Shown piece by piece: positions 14,772 through 23,636 of a stretch of DNA of 56,108 bases. The DNA comes from Mycobacterium alsense. GTDB lineage: Bacteria > Actinomycetota > Actinomycetes > Mycobacteriales > Mycobacteriaceae. Below the pieces are notes generated by a model that searched no databases, was not told the origin of the DNA, and worked only from the letters and a program-made list of their open reading frames with translations. The stretch's first letter is position 1, and each line of letters begins with the position of its first letter. The position numbers and the translations under genes are program-made. The stretch is taken from assembly GCF_002086635.1 (NCBI RefSeq), contig NZ_MVHD01000036.1:1-56108 (forward strand), in the 5' to 3' direction.

Positions 14772-16100
14772 GTGAACCGAGCAGTCATGTTGCGATTCGC
14801 CGCATGCGCGATCATCGGACTCGGGGCGGCCCTGCTGATTGCCGCGCTGCTGCTGTCCACGTACACGAGCAGCCGGATCACCAAGGTGCCGCTGGACATC
14901 GACGCCACGCTCGTCAGCGACGGCACCGCCATGCAGGCCCTCGACGCGGCGTCGTTGGCCACCGACCACCTCGTCGTCAACCAGAACGTGCCGCTGGTGT
15001 CCCAGCAGCAGGTCAGCGTCGAGTCCCCCGCCAACGCCGACGTCGTCACCCTGCAGGTCGGCACCTCCGTGCGGCGCACCGACAAGCAGAAGGACAGCGG
15101 GCTGCTGCTGGCGATCGTCGACACCGTCACCCTCAACCGCAAGACGGCGACGGCCGTCTCCGACGACACCCACACCGGTGGGTCGGTGCAGAAGCCGCGC
15201 GCCTTCAACGACGAGAACCCGCCCACCGCGATGCCGCTGCGCCACGACGGCCTGGCCTACCGGTTCCCGTTCCACACCGAGAAGAAGACGTACCCCTACT
15301 TCGACCCCATCGCGCAGAAGCCTTTCGACGTCAACTACGACACCCAGGAAGACGTCAACGGGCTGACCACCTACCGCTTCACGCAGAACGTCGGCTACAA
15401 CGCCGACGGCAAGCTGGTGGCCCCCGTCACGTACCCGTCGCTGCTGGCCGGCCAGGAGGACGCCAAGCAGACGACGTCGGCGGCGATGTGGGGCGTGCAG
15501 GGCGGCGACCCGGCCGAGCAGATCACCATGACGCGCTACTACGCCGCGCAGCGGACCTTCTGGGTGGACCCGGTGTCGGGCACCATCGTCAAGGAGACCG
15601 AGCACGCCAACCACTACTTCGCCCGCGACCCGCTCAAGCCCGAGATGACGCTGGTCGACTACAAGGTCACGACCAACGAAGACACCGTCGAGTCCCAGGT
15701 CAATGCCGCCCGCGACGAGCGCGACCGGCTGGCGCTGTGGTCGCGCGTGCTGCCGATCACGTTCACCGCGGTCGGCCTGATCGCGCTGGTCGGCGGCGCG
15801 GTGCTGGCCTCCTTCAGCCTGCGGACCGAGAGCGCGCTGACCGACCCGGGGCTGGACCGGGGCGATCAGGAATTCTTCGGTCGCGGGCTCGACGAACCGG
15901 TGCCCGGCGCCGAGGCCGAGACGGAGAAGCTGCCCACCCAGCGGCCCGCTCCGCGGGATGATCCGGGGCCGCCTGCCCCGGCCGATCCGGAGGCCCCCAC
16001 CCTGGGCGCCGACGAGCCGGTCGAGCCGCCCGAGCCGGGGCCGCCGGACACGGGGCCGCCGGAGCCGCCTGGGCCGACGGGCCCGCCGGAACGGCCCTAG
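14772..16100 (+). CDS. pgfA: DUF3068 membrane protein PgfA (Rv0227c-like)
   Basis: A 442-aa protein. An N-terminal membrane helix (residues about 8-30) is followed by a long extracytoplasmic domain (about 31-325), a second helix (ITFTAVGLIALVGGAVLA), and a Pro/Glu-rich cytoplasmic tail of about 90 residues. This is the DUF3068 architecture of Rv0227c/MSMEG_0317, described as a polar growth factor linked to TMM handling, and of corynebacterial NCgl2760, needed for lipomannan maturation. GTG 14772 follows GAGGAGGG. It is divergent from tmaT and 9 bp upstream of the Rv0226c-like gene. Confidence 0.85.
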   Translation: MNRAVMLRFAACAIIGLGAALLIAALLLSTYTSSRITKVPLDIDATLVSDGTAMQALDAASLATDHLVVNQNVPLVSQQQVSVESPANADVVTLQVGTSVRRTDKQKDSGLLLAIVDTVTLNRKTATAVSDDTHTGGSVQKPRAFNDENPPTAMPLRHDGLAYRFPFHTEKKTYPYFDPIAQKPFDVNYDTQEDVNGLTTYRFTQNVGYNADGKLVAPVTYPSLLAGQEDAKQTTSAAMWGVQGGDPAEQITMTRYYAAQRTFWVDPVSGTIVKETEHANHYFARDPLKPEMTLVDYKVTTNEDTVESQVNAARDERDRLALWSRVLPITFTAVGLIALVGGAVLASFSLRTESALTDPGLDRGDQEFFGRGLDEPVPGAEAETEKLPTQRPAPRDDPGPPAPADPEAPTLGADEPVEPPEPGPPDTGPPEPPGPTGPPERP

Positions 16101-16109
16101 CCCCTTCGG

Positions 16110-17783
16110 ATGCGCTGGGCCCGGCCGGGGTACGCGCTGTCGCTGGCGCTCCTGGTGGTCGCGCCGCTCCTGGCGCCGGGTTATCTGCTGCTGCGCGACG
16201 CGGTGTCGACGCCGCGGTCGTATCTGTCCGACACCGCCCTGGGGCTGACGGCCGCGCCGCGGGCGACGCCCCAGGACTTCGCGGTGGCGCTGGCCTCGCA
16301 TGTCATCGACGGCGGTGTCGTGGTGAAGGCGCTGCTCGTGGTGGGGCTGTGGCTGGCGGGATGGGGCGCGGCCCGGCTGGCCGCCACCGCGCTGCCCGAC
16401 GCGGGCGCGCCCGGCCAATTCGTCGCGTGCACGGTGGCGATCTGGAATCCCTATGTCGCCGAACGGCTTTTGCAGGGCCACTGGAGCCTGCTGGTCGGCT
16501 ACGGCTGCCTGCCCTGGGTCGCGGCGGCGATGCTCCGGGTGCGGACGGCGGACGGCTCGCCGTTCGAACTGGCCTTCTGGATCGCCCTGGCCGGCCTGAC
16601 CCCGACGGGCCTGCTGCTCGCCGCGGCGGTGGCGCTGGTGTGCGTCGCCGCCGCGGGTGAGGGCCGCTCGCGCCGGTGGTGCGCCGCGGTGACGCTGGGT
16701 GCCGCGCTGGTGGCGGCGGCGCCCTGGCTGACGGCGTCGTTGCTGGGCTCGTCGCTGCGCGCGCACGCGGCGGCGAACGCGATCGGGGTGGACGCCTTCG
16801 CGCCGCGCGCCGAGCCCGGGCTGGGCACGCTCGGCAGCCTGGCCAGCCTCGGCGGCATCTGGAACGGTGAGGCCGTACCCGCCTCGCGGACAACGCTTTT
16901 CGCGTTGTCCTCGGCCGTGGTGCTGCTGGTTGTGGTGGTCGCGGGGCTGCCGGTGGTGGCGCGCCGCCGCGCGGCGGTGCCGTTGTTGGCGCTGGCGGCG
17001 GTGTCCGTGCTGGTGCCGGCCGCGCTCGCCACCGGCCCGGGCCTGCACGCGCTGCGCGCGCTGGTGGACGCGGCGCCCGGCTTCGGTGTGCTGCGCGACG
17101 GGCAGAAGTGGGTGGCGCTGGCCGTACCGGGGTACGCGCTGGCGGGCGCCGGAGCGGTGCTGGCGCTGCGGCGGCGGCTCGGGTCGCGCGCGGCGGCGCT
17201 GGCCTGCTGCCTGGCGCTGATCCTTTCGCTGCCGGACCTGGCGTGGGGGGCGTGGGGCAAGGTCGCCCCGGTGCGCTACCCGCCCGGGTGGGGGGCGGTG
17301 GCGGCGGCGATCAACCGAGACCCGCGCCCGGTCGCGGTGCTGCCCGCCGGCACCATGCGGCTGTTCTGGTGGTCGGGGCCTGCGCCGGTGCTGGACCCGC
17401 TGCCGCGCTGGGTGCGCGCCGACGTGCTGAGCACCGGCGACCTGGCGATCTCCGGGGTCGTCGTCCCCGGGGAGGGCGACCGCGCCCGCGCGGTGCAGGG
17501 CCTGCTGCTCGCCGGGTCCGACCCGGCTTCCCTGGCCCGCGCCGGCGTGGGCTGGCTGGTCGTCGAGTCCGACAGCGCCGGGGACATGGGCGCCGCCGCC
17601 CGCACCGTCGGCGCCCTGACGCCGGTGCGCCGCGACGGCGGGCCGGCGCTCTACCGGGTCGGCGGCGACACCGCCGGTGTCCCGCCCGCGCGGCGCACGG
17701 CCACGCTGGTCGCGCACCTGGCGTGGCTGGCGGCGCTGAGCATGGGCGCGGTGGGCGGGCTCGCGGCTAGACGACGCCGCTGA
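16110..17783 (+). CDS. Polytopic membrane protein (Rv0226c-like)
   Basis: A 557-aa protein with about ten predicted membrane segments in the first 370 residues, an exposed C-terminal domain of about 150 residues, and a final helix before the Arg cluster AARRRR. The general outline (early loop, many helices, soluble tail) resembles GT-C-type or envelope polymer proteins, but no catalytic motif is identifiable. Its position 9 bp after pgfA and opposite a GT4 glycosyltransferase fits a role in lipomannan/LAM or mycolate envelope assembly. It overlaps the convergent glycosyltransferase gene by 17 bp. Confidence 0.8.
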   Translation: MRWARPGYALSLALLVVAPLLAPGYLLLRDAVSTPRSYLSDTALGLTAAPRATPQDFAVALASHVIDGGVVVKALLVVGLWLAGWGAARLAATALPDAGAPGQFVACTVAIWNPYVAERLLQGHWSLLVGYGCLPWVAAAMLRVRTADGSPFELAFWIALAGLTPTGLLLAAAVALVCVAAAGEGRSRRWCAAVTLGAALVAAAPWLTASLLGSSLRAHAAANAIGVDAFAPRAEPGLGTLGSLASLGGIWNGEAVPASRTTLFALSSAVVLLVVVVAGLPVVARRRAAVPLLALAAVSVLVPAALATGPGLHALRALVDAAPGFGVLRDGQKWVALAVPGYALAGAGAVLALRRRLGSRAAALACCLALILSLPDLAWGAWGKVAPVRYPPGWGAVAAAINRDPRPVAVLPAGTMRLFWWSGPAPVLDPLPRWVRADVLSTGDLAISGVVVPGEGDRARAVQGLLLAGSDPASLARAGVGWLVVESDSAGDMGAAARTVGALTPVRRDGGPALYRVGGDTAGVPPARRTATLVAHLAWLAALSMGAVGGLAARRRR

Positions 17784-18930
17784 CGAACTCGCCGGCCCGC
17801 ACGGCCCGCAGCACACCGCGCATCGCGTCGGCGCTTTGCGTCCAGGAGAATTCGCCGCTGCGCGTCTGCGCCTTGGTGCCGAGCTGGTCGCGCAGCACCG
17901 GGTCGACGAGCAGCTCCTCGAGGCGATCCTGAAGCTCGGCGCGGCTGTCCACCAAGATCCCGGTCACGCCGTCGACGATGGAGTCCGACAGGCCGCCCGA
18001 GGACCGATAGCCGATGGTGGGCACCCGGTGCTGGGCCGCCTCGACCACCGCCAGGCCCCAGCCCTCCTTGCGGGACGGCAGCACGTGCACCCACGAGCCT
18101 TGCAGCACATGGTGTTTGGTCAGGTGGTCGACGTGGCCGTGGAAGGTCACCGCGTCGGACACGCCGAGCCGCCGCGCGTGGTCGACGAGCCGGCGCCGCC
18201 ACCAGCCGTCGCCGACGATGTCGAGGTGCAGCCCGGCCATCGCCGGATTCCGCCGCCGCAGGGCGGCAACGGCCTCCAGCGCGTCTTCGATCTGCTTGTG
18301 CGGCACCAGCCGCGACAGCACCACGACCCTCGGCGCGCCCGAGCGCGGGCCGGACAGCGATTGCGCGGGCGCCTCGTCGAGGCCGTTGCGCACCACCGCG
18401 ATCCGGTCGTTGGCCACCCCGAGCGCGACCAGGTCGCGCGCCGACGGCAGCGACACCGTCACGTATTGGTTGCGCCGGTTGAGCCGCGGCGACAACCGCG
18501 ACTCGACGAACCAGCCGATGCGGCCCAGCACCGGCCCGGCCACCGGCCACTGCTCACGGTGGCAGTGGTGCACGAGCACGGCGACCCGCCGGCCGTACAC
18601 CAGCCGGGCCAGGAACGGCAGGCCGTTCTGGGTGTCGACGACCACGTCCGGCCGCACCCCGCGCAGCGGTCCGAGACCGACGCGCGCGGCGCCCATGGCC
18701 AGCAGCGCCCACACGTATACCGAGTACCGGCCGCCCGCACGCTGGATGCGCACGCCGTCGATCACCTCGCACCTGGGCGCGCCCGGGTAGCGCGCGGTGC
18801 GCAGCGTGACGGCGATCCCCGAGGCGGCCAGCTGCGCGCCGACACGCTGCAGGTAGGTTTCGCTGCCGCCGCCCTGCGGGTGCCCGGTGTCGCGCCAGCA
18901 CAACAGCAGGACCGAGCGGAGAGCAGACAT
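17767..18930 (-). CDS. GT4 glycosyltransferase (Rv0225-like)
   Basis: A 387-aa GT-B enzyme. The N-terminal half has a Gly-rich acceptor loop (GHPQGGGSETYLQRVG). The C-terminal half has the nucleotide-sugar site: VVVLSRLVPHKQIEDALEA and the EX7E motif EGWGLAVVEAAQHRVP. It is retaining and cytosolic or peripheral, transferring a sugar to a lipid or glycolipid acceptor; the donor is unknown. The gene follows dedA by 11 bp, and the TAG of the dedA stop also forms a TAGGCT hexamer 8 nt before the ATG, so it may have its own short-leader promoter. Confidence 0.85.
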   Translation of the reverse strand: MSALRSVLLLCWRDTGHPQGGGSETYLQRVGAQLAASGIAVTLRTARYPGAPRCEVIDGVRIQRAGGRYSVYVWALLAMGAARVGLGPLRGVRPDVVVDTQNGLPFLARLVYGRRVAVLVHHCHREQWPVAGPVLGRIGWFVESRLSPRLNRRNQYVTVSLPSARDLVALGVANDRIAVVRNGLDEAPAQSLSGPRSGAPRVVVLSRLVPHKQIEDALEAVAALRRRNPAMAGLHLDIVGDGWWRRRLVDHARRLGVSDAVTFHGHVDHLTKHHVLQGSWVHVLPSRKEGWGLAVVEAAQHRVPTIGYRSSGGLSDSIVDGVTGILVDSRAELQDRLEELLVDPVLRDQLGTKAQTRSGEFSWTQSADAMRGVLRAVRAGEFVSGVV

Positions 18931-18941
18931 CGATGGCCAGC

Positions 18942-19541
18942 CTATCGGGAAACCACGGCCCGCCGGCGAAGCCACCGAATCAGTTCGATCGCGCCGGCCA
19001 GCGCGAGCGCCGCGCCGAAGGACACGGCGAACGCCGCGATCGTGTTGTCGGCGAAGGCGTTGCCGCCGAGGTAACCGATCAGCGTGGTGAACGTCGCCCA
19101 CACGACGGCGCCGGCCGCGTCGTACGCCAGGAACTGGCGGTAGGGGAAGTCCAGCACGCCGCAGGCGATCGTGGTGGCCGTGCGGCCGCCCGGCAGGAAC
19201 CGCGCCACGATGACGAGCGGGCCACCGTGCCGCTCCAATTCCCGGTGCGCCCATTCCAGGCTGCGCTTGCCCCTGTCGCCGCGGGCGATCCAGCGGCGGG
19301 CCCAGTCATCGGCCGAGTGCCCGATCCAGTAGGCGATGTTGTCGCCGGCGAACGCGCCGATGGCCGCCATTGCGATCACCCCTGCCAGCAGCATCGAGCC
19401 GTCCGCGGCGAGGATGCCCCCGGTCAGCAGCGCCGTCTCGCTCGGCAGGATCGGAAGGACGGCGTCGAACGTGCAGGAGAACAGGATCAGCGGATAGGCC
19501 CACCACGAGTTGCCGAGCACGTCGAGCAGGTAATCGAACAC
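18942..19541 (-). CDS. DedA/SNARE-associated family membrane protein
   Basis: A 199-aa protein with the DedA pattern: a re-entrant N-terminal hydrophobic part (DAVLPILPSETALLTGG), the conserved FLPGGRTATTIACGVLDFP with its functional Arg, and two C-terminal helices ending in Arg residues. DedA proteins recycle undecaprenyl phosphate or flip lipids and support proton-motive force. It is not part of the M. tuberculosis locus that I recall. TAGGGT (19551-19556) lies 9 nt before the GTG. It is likely cotranscribed with the glycosyltransferase. Confidence 0.85.
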   Translation of the reverse strand: MFDYLLDVLGNSWWAYPLILFSCTFDAVLPILPSETALLTGGILAADGSMLLAGVIAMAAIGAFAGDNIAYWIGHSADDWARRWIARGDRGKRSLEWAHRELERHGGPLVIVARFLPGGRTATTIACGVLDFPYRQFLAYDAAGAVVWATFTTLIGYLGGNAFADNTIAAFAVSFGAALALAGAIELIRWLRRRAVVSR

Positions 19542-19587
19542 CAGGGCGCAACCCTACACAGCGGCTCCTCGAGCGTGGTGCCGGCGG

Positions 19588-20817
19588 TCAGGAAGTCAGC
19601 CCCATTCTGGTGAACGGCGCGGCCTCGCCACGGTCGACGGCTTCGTCATGATTGGCGGCCGCGCGGTCGAGCAGGTCGATGAGGCCGGGCTCGTCGCGGA
19701 CCAGCTGGCGATACTTCGGACCGAGCGCCAGTATCTGATCGCGCTCGCTCAGCAGCTTGCGGAAGATGCGTTCGCGTTCGGCGGGATCGTGGGTGTATTC
19801 CGAGTCGAGGTAGGCCGTCGCGTGGCGCCGGGCGTTGGCGATCGCGGTGTGGGCTTTGCCCATGGGGCTGAGCAACGAGGCGACGACGGTGACGACGAGA
19901 ACGGCCACGATCACCGCCAGCGACAGCTGGGTGCTGATCTCGAACACCGACACCGGCTCGCCGTCGTTGACGAACGGGACGTTGTTCTCGTGCAGGGCGT
20001 GCAGGATCAGCTTCACGCCGATGAAACCGAGGATCGCCGCGAGCCCGTAGGAGAGGTAGACGAGCCGGTCCAGCAGGCCCTCGATGAGGAAGTACAGCTG
20101 CCGCAGGCCCAGCAGCGAGAACGCCGTCGCGGTGAAGACGATGTAGACGCTCTGGGTGAGGCCGAAGATCGCCGGGATGGAGTCGAGCGCGAAGAACATG
20201 TCCGTGCCGCCGATCGCGACCATGACCAACAGCATCGGCGTCATCGCGCGCCGGCCGTCGACGGTGGTGAACAGCCTGTCGCCGTCGTAGTGCTCGGTGG
20301 TGTGCAGGAACTTCTTGGCGATCCGGATGACGACGTTGTCGGCTTTGCGGGAATCCGCGCGGTCGTCCGGCCGCAGGATGCTGCCGGCCGCGATCAACAG
20401 GATCAGCCCGAACAGGTAGAAGATCCACGCGAAGGCGTTGATCAGCGCGGCACCGAGAAAGATGAACGCGGTGCGGACGATCAGGGACACGACGATCCCG
20501 AACATCAGCGCCTTCTGCTGATCCTCGCGCGGGACCCGGAACCCGGCCATGATCACCAGGAAGATGAACAGGTTGTCGACCGAGAGGGCCTGTTCGGTGA
20601 CGTAACCGGCGAAGTACTCGGGGCCCGCCTCGCGCGGGCCGAACACCAGCACGCCGACGCCGAACAGCAGCGCGACGCCGACGTAGGCGGCGGACCAGAC
20701 GGCGGCCTCCCGCAGCGTCGGGACGTGCGCCCGACGGACGTGGAAGACCAGGTCGAACGCCAGCAGCCCGGCGATGCCGAGGATGGTGAGGGCCCAAAGC
20801 CAACCGGGTACGTCCAT
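19588..20817 (-). CDS. TerC/Alx-family membrane protein
   Basis: About 409 aa with seven or more membrane helices. Signature acidic positions lie within helices: ALSVDNLFIFLVIM and FALDSIPAIFGLTQ. TerC proteins export Mn2+ during metallation of secreted proteins, or confer tellurite resistance. The C-terminal 90 residues are an unusual soluble tail rich in charged residues (AYLDSEYTHDPAERERIF). ATG 20817 (MDVPGWLWALT) is chosen, with GAGG 6 nt upstream; the frame stays open to 20949 but that part looks non-coding. It lies 46 bp upstream of dedA on the same strand. Confidence 0.87.
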   Translation of the reverse strand: MDVPGWLWALTILGIAGLLAFDLVFHVRRAHVPTLREAAVWSAAYVGVALLFGVGVLVFGPREAGPEYFAGYVTEQALSVDNLFIFLVIMAGFRVPREDQQKALMFGIVVSLIVRTAFIFLGAALINAFAWIFYLFGLILLIAAGSILRPDDRADSRKADNVVIRIAKKFLHTTEHYDGDRLFTTVDGRRAMTPMLLVMVAIGGTDMFFALDSIPAIFGLTQSVYIVFTATAFSLLGLRQLYFLIEGLLDRLVYLSYGLAAILGFIGVKLILHALHENNVPFVNDGEPVSVFEISTQLSLAVIVAVLVVTVVASLLSPMGKAHTAIANARRHATAYLDSEYTHDPAERERIFRKLLSERDQILALGPKYRQLVRDEPGLIDLLDRAAANHDEAVDRGEAAPFTRMGLTS

Positions 20818-20926
20818 TCCCTGCCTCAGCCACCTTCCTCGCAGTTGCGCCGACGTCACGCCGCGCTCGTCCCTGAACCCCTCAGTACCCGCTTTGCCGC
20901 CGCAGTAGGCATCGGTCTCGCCGCCG

Positions 20927-20932
20927 TAGGGT
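20927..20932 (+). promoter_or_regulatory. Predicted leaderless -10 hexamer for the Rv0224c-like gene
   Basis: TAGGGT followed by 6 nt and GTG 20939. Confidence 0.5.
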
Positions 20933-20938
20933 TGGCCG

Positions 20939-21706
20939 GTGGCCGTCACCGACGTTTTCGCGCGGCGGGCGACGCTGCGCCGCTCGTTGCGGCTGCTGTC
21001 GGCGTTTCGCTACGAGGGCTCCGACCCGGCGCGCTTCTACGGCGAACTCGCGGCCGACACCGCGGCGATGGTCGGCGACCTGTGGCGCGCCACGCACGGC
21101 GGGCCCCCGACGGGCCGCACGCTGCTCGACGTCGGCGGCGGGCCGGGTTATTTCGCGGCGGCGTTCGGCGATGCCGGCGTCCGGTACCTCGGCGTCGAAC
21201 CCGACCCCGACGAGATGCACGCCGCGGGACCGGCTTTCGCGCGCGAATCGGCGAAGTTCGTCCGGGCGTCGGGCATGGCGCTGCCGTTCGCCGACGACTC
21301 GGTGGACATCTGCCTGTCCTCCAACGTGGCCGAGCACGTCCCCCGGCCGTGGCGGCTCGGCGCCGAGATGCTGCGCGTGACCAGGCCGGGCGGGCTGGTC
21401 GTGCTCTCCTACACCGTGTGGCTGGGCCCCTTCGGGGGCCACGAGATGGGCCTGTCCCACTACCTCGGCGGCGCGCGGGCCGCCGCGCGTTACGCCCGCA
21501 AGCACGGCCATCCGGCCAAAAACGACTACGGATCGTCGTTGTTCGCGGTGTCGGCCGCCGACGGTCTGAGCTGGGCGGCGAGCACGGGCGCCGCGGTGGC
21601 CGCATTCCCGCGCTACCACCCGCGATGGGCGTGGTGGCTGACGTCGGTGCCGGGGCTGCGCGAGCTGCTGGTCAGCAATCTCGCGCTGGTGCTCTCGCCC
21701 CGATAA
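20939..21706 (+). CDS. SAM-dependent methyltransferase (Rv0224c-like)
   Basis: A 255-aa class I methyltransferase. Motif I is LLDVGGGPGYFAAAFGDAG at about residues 62-80, the acidic SAM-ribose residue is in YLGVEPDPDEMH, and motif IV is DICLSSNVAEHVPRPW. The substrate is unknown; in M. tuberculosis the ortholog lies among envelope-lipid genes and is reported essential. The GTG start has no ribosome-binding site and sits 6 nt after TAGGGT. It is 44 bp upstream of the aldehyde dehydrogenase gene, which has its own identical TAGGGT element. Confidence 0.88.
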   Translation: MAVTDVFARRATLRRSLRLLSAFRYEGSDPARFYGELAADTAAMVGDLWRATHGGPPTGRTLLDVGGGPGYFAAAFGDAGVRYLGVEPDPDEMHAAGPAFARESAKFVRASGMALPFADDSVDICLSSNVAEHVPRPWRLGAEMLRVTRPGGLVVLSYTVWLGPFGGHEMGLSHYLGGARAAARYARKHGHPAKNDYGSSLFAVSAADGLSWAASTGAAVAAFPRYHPRWAWWLTSVPGLRELLVSNLALVLSPR

Positions 21707-21738
21707 TGGAACATGTTCTCGTTTTGCGTCCGCTTGGG

Positions 21739-21744
21739 TAGGGT
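21739..21744 (+). promoter_or_regulatory. Predicted leaderless -10 hexamer for the Rv0223c-like gene
   Basis: TAGGGT followed by 6 nt (GGCGCC) and ATG 21751. It is identical in hexamer and spacing to the element of the upstream gene. Confidence 0.55.
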
Positions 21745-21750
21745 GGCGCC

Positions 21751-23229
21751 ATGAGCGACATCCAGACGCAGGCTGCGACCGAATACGACAAGCTTTTCAT
21801 CGGCGGCAAGTGGGCGGAGCCGTCGACTTCCGAGGTCATCGAGGTGCACTGCCCGGCCACCGGCGAGTACGTCGGCAAGGTGCCGATGGCGGCCGCGGCC
21901 GACGTCGACGCCGCGGTCGCCGCCGCCCGCGCCGCGTTCGACAGCGGCCCATGGCCCACGACCCCGCCGAAGGAACGCGCGGCCGTCCTCGCCGCGGCGG
22001 TCAAGCTGCTCGAGGAGCGCAAGGAGCTGTTCGCCAAGCTGCTCGCCGACGAGACCGGTCAGCCGCCGACCACGATCGAGACGATGCACTGGATGGGCTC
22101 GCTGGGGGCGATGAACTTCTTCGCCGGACCGGCCGTCGACCAGGTCAAGTGGCGCGAGGTCCGCAACGGCGCCTACGGCCAGACCATCGTGCACCGCGAA
22201 CCGATCGGCGTGGTGGGCGCGATCGTCGCCTGGAACGTGCCGCTGTTTTTGGCGGTCAACAAGCTGGGCCCGGCGCTGCTGGCCGGCTGCACGGTGGTGC
22301 TCAAGCCGGCGGCCGAAACCCCTTTGACCGCAAACGCTTTGGCGGAGGTGCTCGCCGAGGCCGGTCTGCCCGAGGGGGTGCTGTCGGTGGTGCCGGGCGG
22401 GATCGAGACCGGGCAGGCGCTGACGGCCAACCGCGACGTCGACATGTTCACCTTCACCGGCAGCTCGAGCGTCGGCAAGGAGATCGGCCGGCGCGCCGCC
22501 GACATGCTCAAGCCGTGCACCCTCGAGCTCGGCGGCAAGTCGGCGGCGATCGTCCTCGAGGACGTCGACCTGGCCTCCGCGGTCCCGATGATGGTGTTCT
22601 CCGGGATCATGAACACCGGGCAGGCCTGCGTCGGCCAGACCCGCATCCTGGCGCCGCGCTCGCGCTACGACGAAATCGTCGACGCGGTAGGCGCTTTCGT
22701 GCAGGCGCTGCCGGTGGGCCCGCCGTCCGACCCGGCCGCCCAGATCGGGTCACTGATCAACGAGAAGCAGCGCGCCCGCGTCGAGGGCTACATCGCCAAG
22801 GGCATCGAGGAGGGCGCCCGGCTGGTCTGCGGCGGCGGCCGCCCCGAGGGCCTGGACGAGGGCTTCTTCGTGCAGCCCACGGTGTTCGCCGACGTCGACA
22901 ACAAGATGACGATTGCCCAGGAGGAGATCTTCGGCCCGGTGCTGTCGATCATCCCCTACGACACCGAGGAGGACGCGATCAAGATCGCCAACGACTCGGT
23001 GTACGGGTTGGCCGGCAGCGTGTGGACCTCCGACGTGCCCAAGGGCATCGAGATCTCCGAGAAGATCCGCACCGGGACGTACGCGATCAACTGGTACGCC
23101 TTCGATCCGTGCTGCCCGTTCGGCGGCTACAAGAACTCCGGCATCGGCCGCGAGAACGGGCCGGAGGGCGTCGAGCACTTCACCCAGCACAAGAGCGTGC
23201 TCATGCCGATGGGCTACACGGTCGACTGA
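21751..23229 (+). CDS. Aldehyde dehydrogenase (Rv0223c-like)
   Basis: A 492-aa NAD(P)-dependent aldehyde dehydrogenase. Visible elements are the Rossmann/cofactor segment VAWNVPLFLAVNKLGPALLAG, the general-base Glu in LELGGKSAAIV, the catalytic Cys293 in NTGQACVGQTR and the C-terminal PFGGYKNSGIGRENG. It oxidises an unknown aldehyde, perhaps from lipid or alcohol catabolism. A clear hairpin terminator follows 27 bp after the stop, so the conserved block ends here and an accessory segment begins. Confidence 0.9.
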   Translation: MSDIQTQAATEYDKLFIGGKWAEPSTSEVIEVHCPATGEYVGKVPMAAAADVDAAVAAARAAFDSGPWPTTPPKERAAVLAAAVKLLEERKELFAKLLADETGQPPTTIETMHWMGSLGAMNFFAGPAVDQVKWREVRNGAYGQTIVHREPIGVVGAIVAWNVPLFLAVNKLGPALLAGCTVVLKPAAETPLTANALAEVLAEAGLPEGVLSVVPGGIETGQALTANRDVDMFTFTGSSSVGKEIGRRAADMLKPCTLELGGKSAAIVLEDVDLASAVPMMVFSGIMNTGQACVGQTRILAPRSRYDEIVDAVGAFVQALPVGPPSDPAAQIGSLINEKQRARVEGYIAKGIEEGARLVCGGGRPEGLDEGFFVQPTVFADVDNKMTIAQEEIFGPVLSIIPYDTEEDAIKIANDSVYGLAGSVWTSDVPKGIEISEKIRTGTYAINWYAFDPCCPFGGYKNSGIGRENGPEGVEHFTQHKSVLMPMGYTVD

Positions 23230-23256
23230 CCGGCCGTCGCGCCGAACCGACGCAAC

Positions 23257-23290
23257 AAGCACCCGCGCGCAGGGCGCCGGGTGCTTTTTG
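23257..23290 (+). terminator. Rho-independent terminator after the aldehyde dehydrogenase gene
   Basis: AAGCACCCG (23257-23265) pairs perfectly with CGGGTGCTT (23278-23286), with a 12-nt loop and a run of five T ending at 23289. Such classic intrinsic terminators are uncommon in mycobacteria. Confidence 0.75.
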
Positions 23291-23302
23291 CATGCTCGCT
23301 GT

Positions 23303-23318
23303 TATGCAAGAGAGCATA
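23303..23318. promoter_or_regulatory. Operator copy 1 (TATGC-N6-GCATA)
   Basis: TATGCAAGAGAGCATA is a 16-bp inverted repeat with the same arms as the copy at 23433-23448. It lies 130 bp upstream of that copy, just after the terminator. Confidence 0.65.
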
Positions 23319-23409
23319 GAAACCCCGTGGTGGAGGCCGCCGTGGCCGGGTCCCTGGCGCGCCGGCACCGCCATTTCTAGAGCTGCGCGGCTTAGTTAGG
23401 GAATAAAAT

Positions 23410-23448
23410 TTGCTTACTGGACCGCTGTCTCATATGCTTCTTAGCATA
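23410..23448 (+). promoter_or_regulatory. Promoter with overlapping operator copy 2 for the 43-aa/TetR operon
   Basis: TTGCTT (23410-23415), a 17-bp spacer, then TATGCT (23433-23438) as -10. The -10 is itself the left arm of the 16-bp inverted repeat TATGCTTCTTAGCATA (23433-23448). Binding there would block RNA polymerase directly. The ATG of the small gene follows at 23481, leaving a leader of about 35 nt with a GGGAGA site. Confidence 0.6.
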
Positions 23449-23480
23449 ATCATGGGCCTCACACAGGCCGGGAGAGAAAA

Positions 23481-23612
23481 ATGTGGATCATCGAGCTCAA
23501 CGTGGCCGGCTACCAGTTCACCCGCGAGCTGCCCGACTTCAAGCGGCGGCCGTTCCGGTTCAGCCCGCGTAACATGCACTGGCCGGTACACCGCCACACG
23601 CAAGCCGCATGA
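23481..23612 (+). CDS. Small basic protein of 43 aa, unrecognised
   Basis: Begins MWIIELNVAGYQF and ends HWPVHRHTQAA. It is rich in Arg, His and aromatic residues, with no membrane segment or signal peptide. GGGAGA lies about 7 nt upstream of the ATG, and the gene starts 33 bp after the promoter/operator. It precedes the TetR gene by 24 bp, and both seem to be one operon. I know no family for it; it could be a regulator accessory peptide or the first gene of a response module. A promoter, ribosome site and operon position favour a real gene, but it is too short for codon statistics. Confidence 0.5.
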   Translation: MWIIELNVAGYQFTRELPDFKRRPFRFSPRNMHWPVHRHTQAA

Positions 23613-23636
23613 CGCGAGCCCACGGGAGGTACGACA

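Noticed and set aside
14694..17816. A 1040-codon open frame on the minus strand across pgfA and the Rv0226c-like gene
   Set aside because: It is antisense to two well-supported conserved genes, is dominated by Arg, Gln and Gly as expected of GC-rich shadow frames, and has no recognisable domain.
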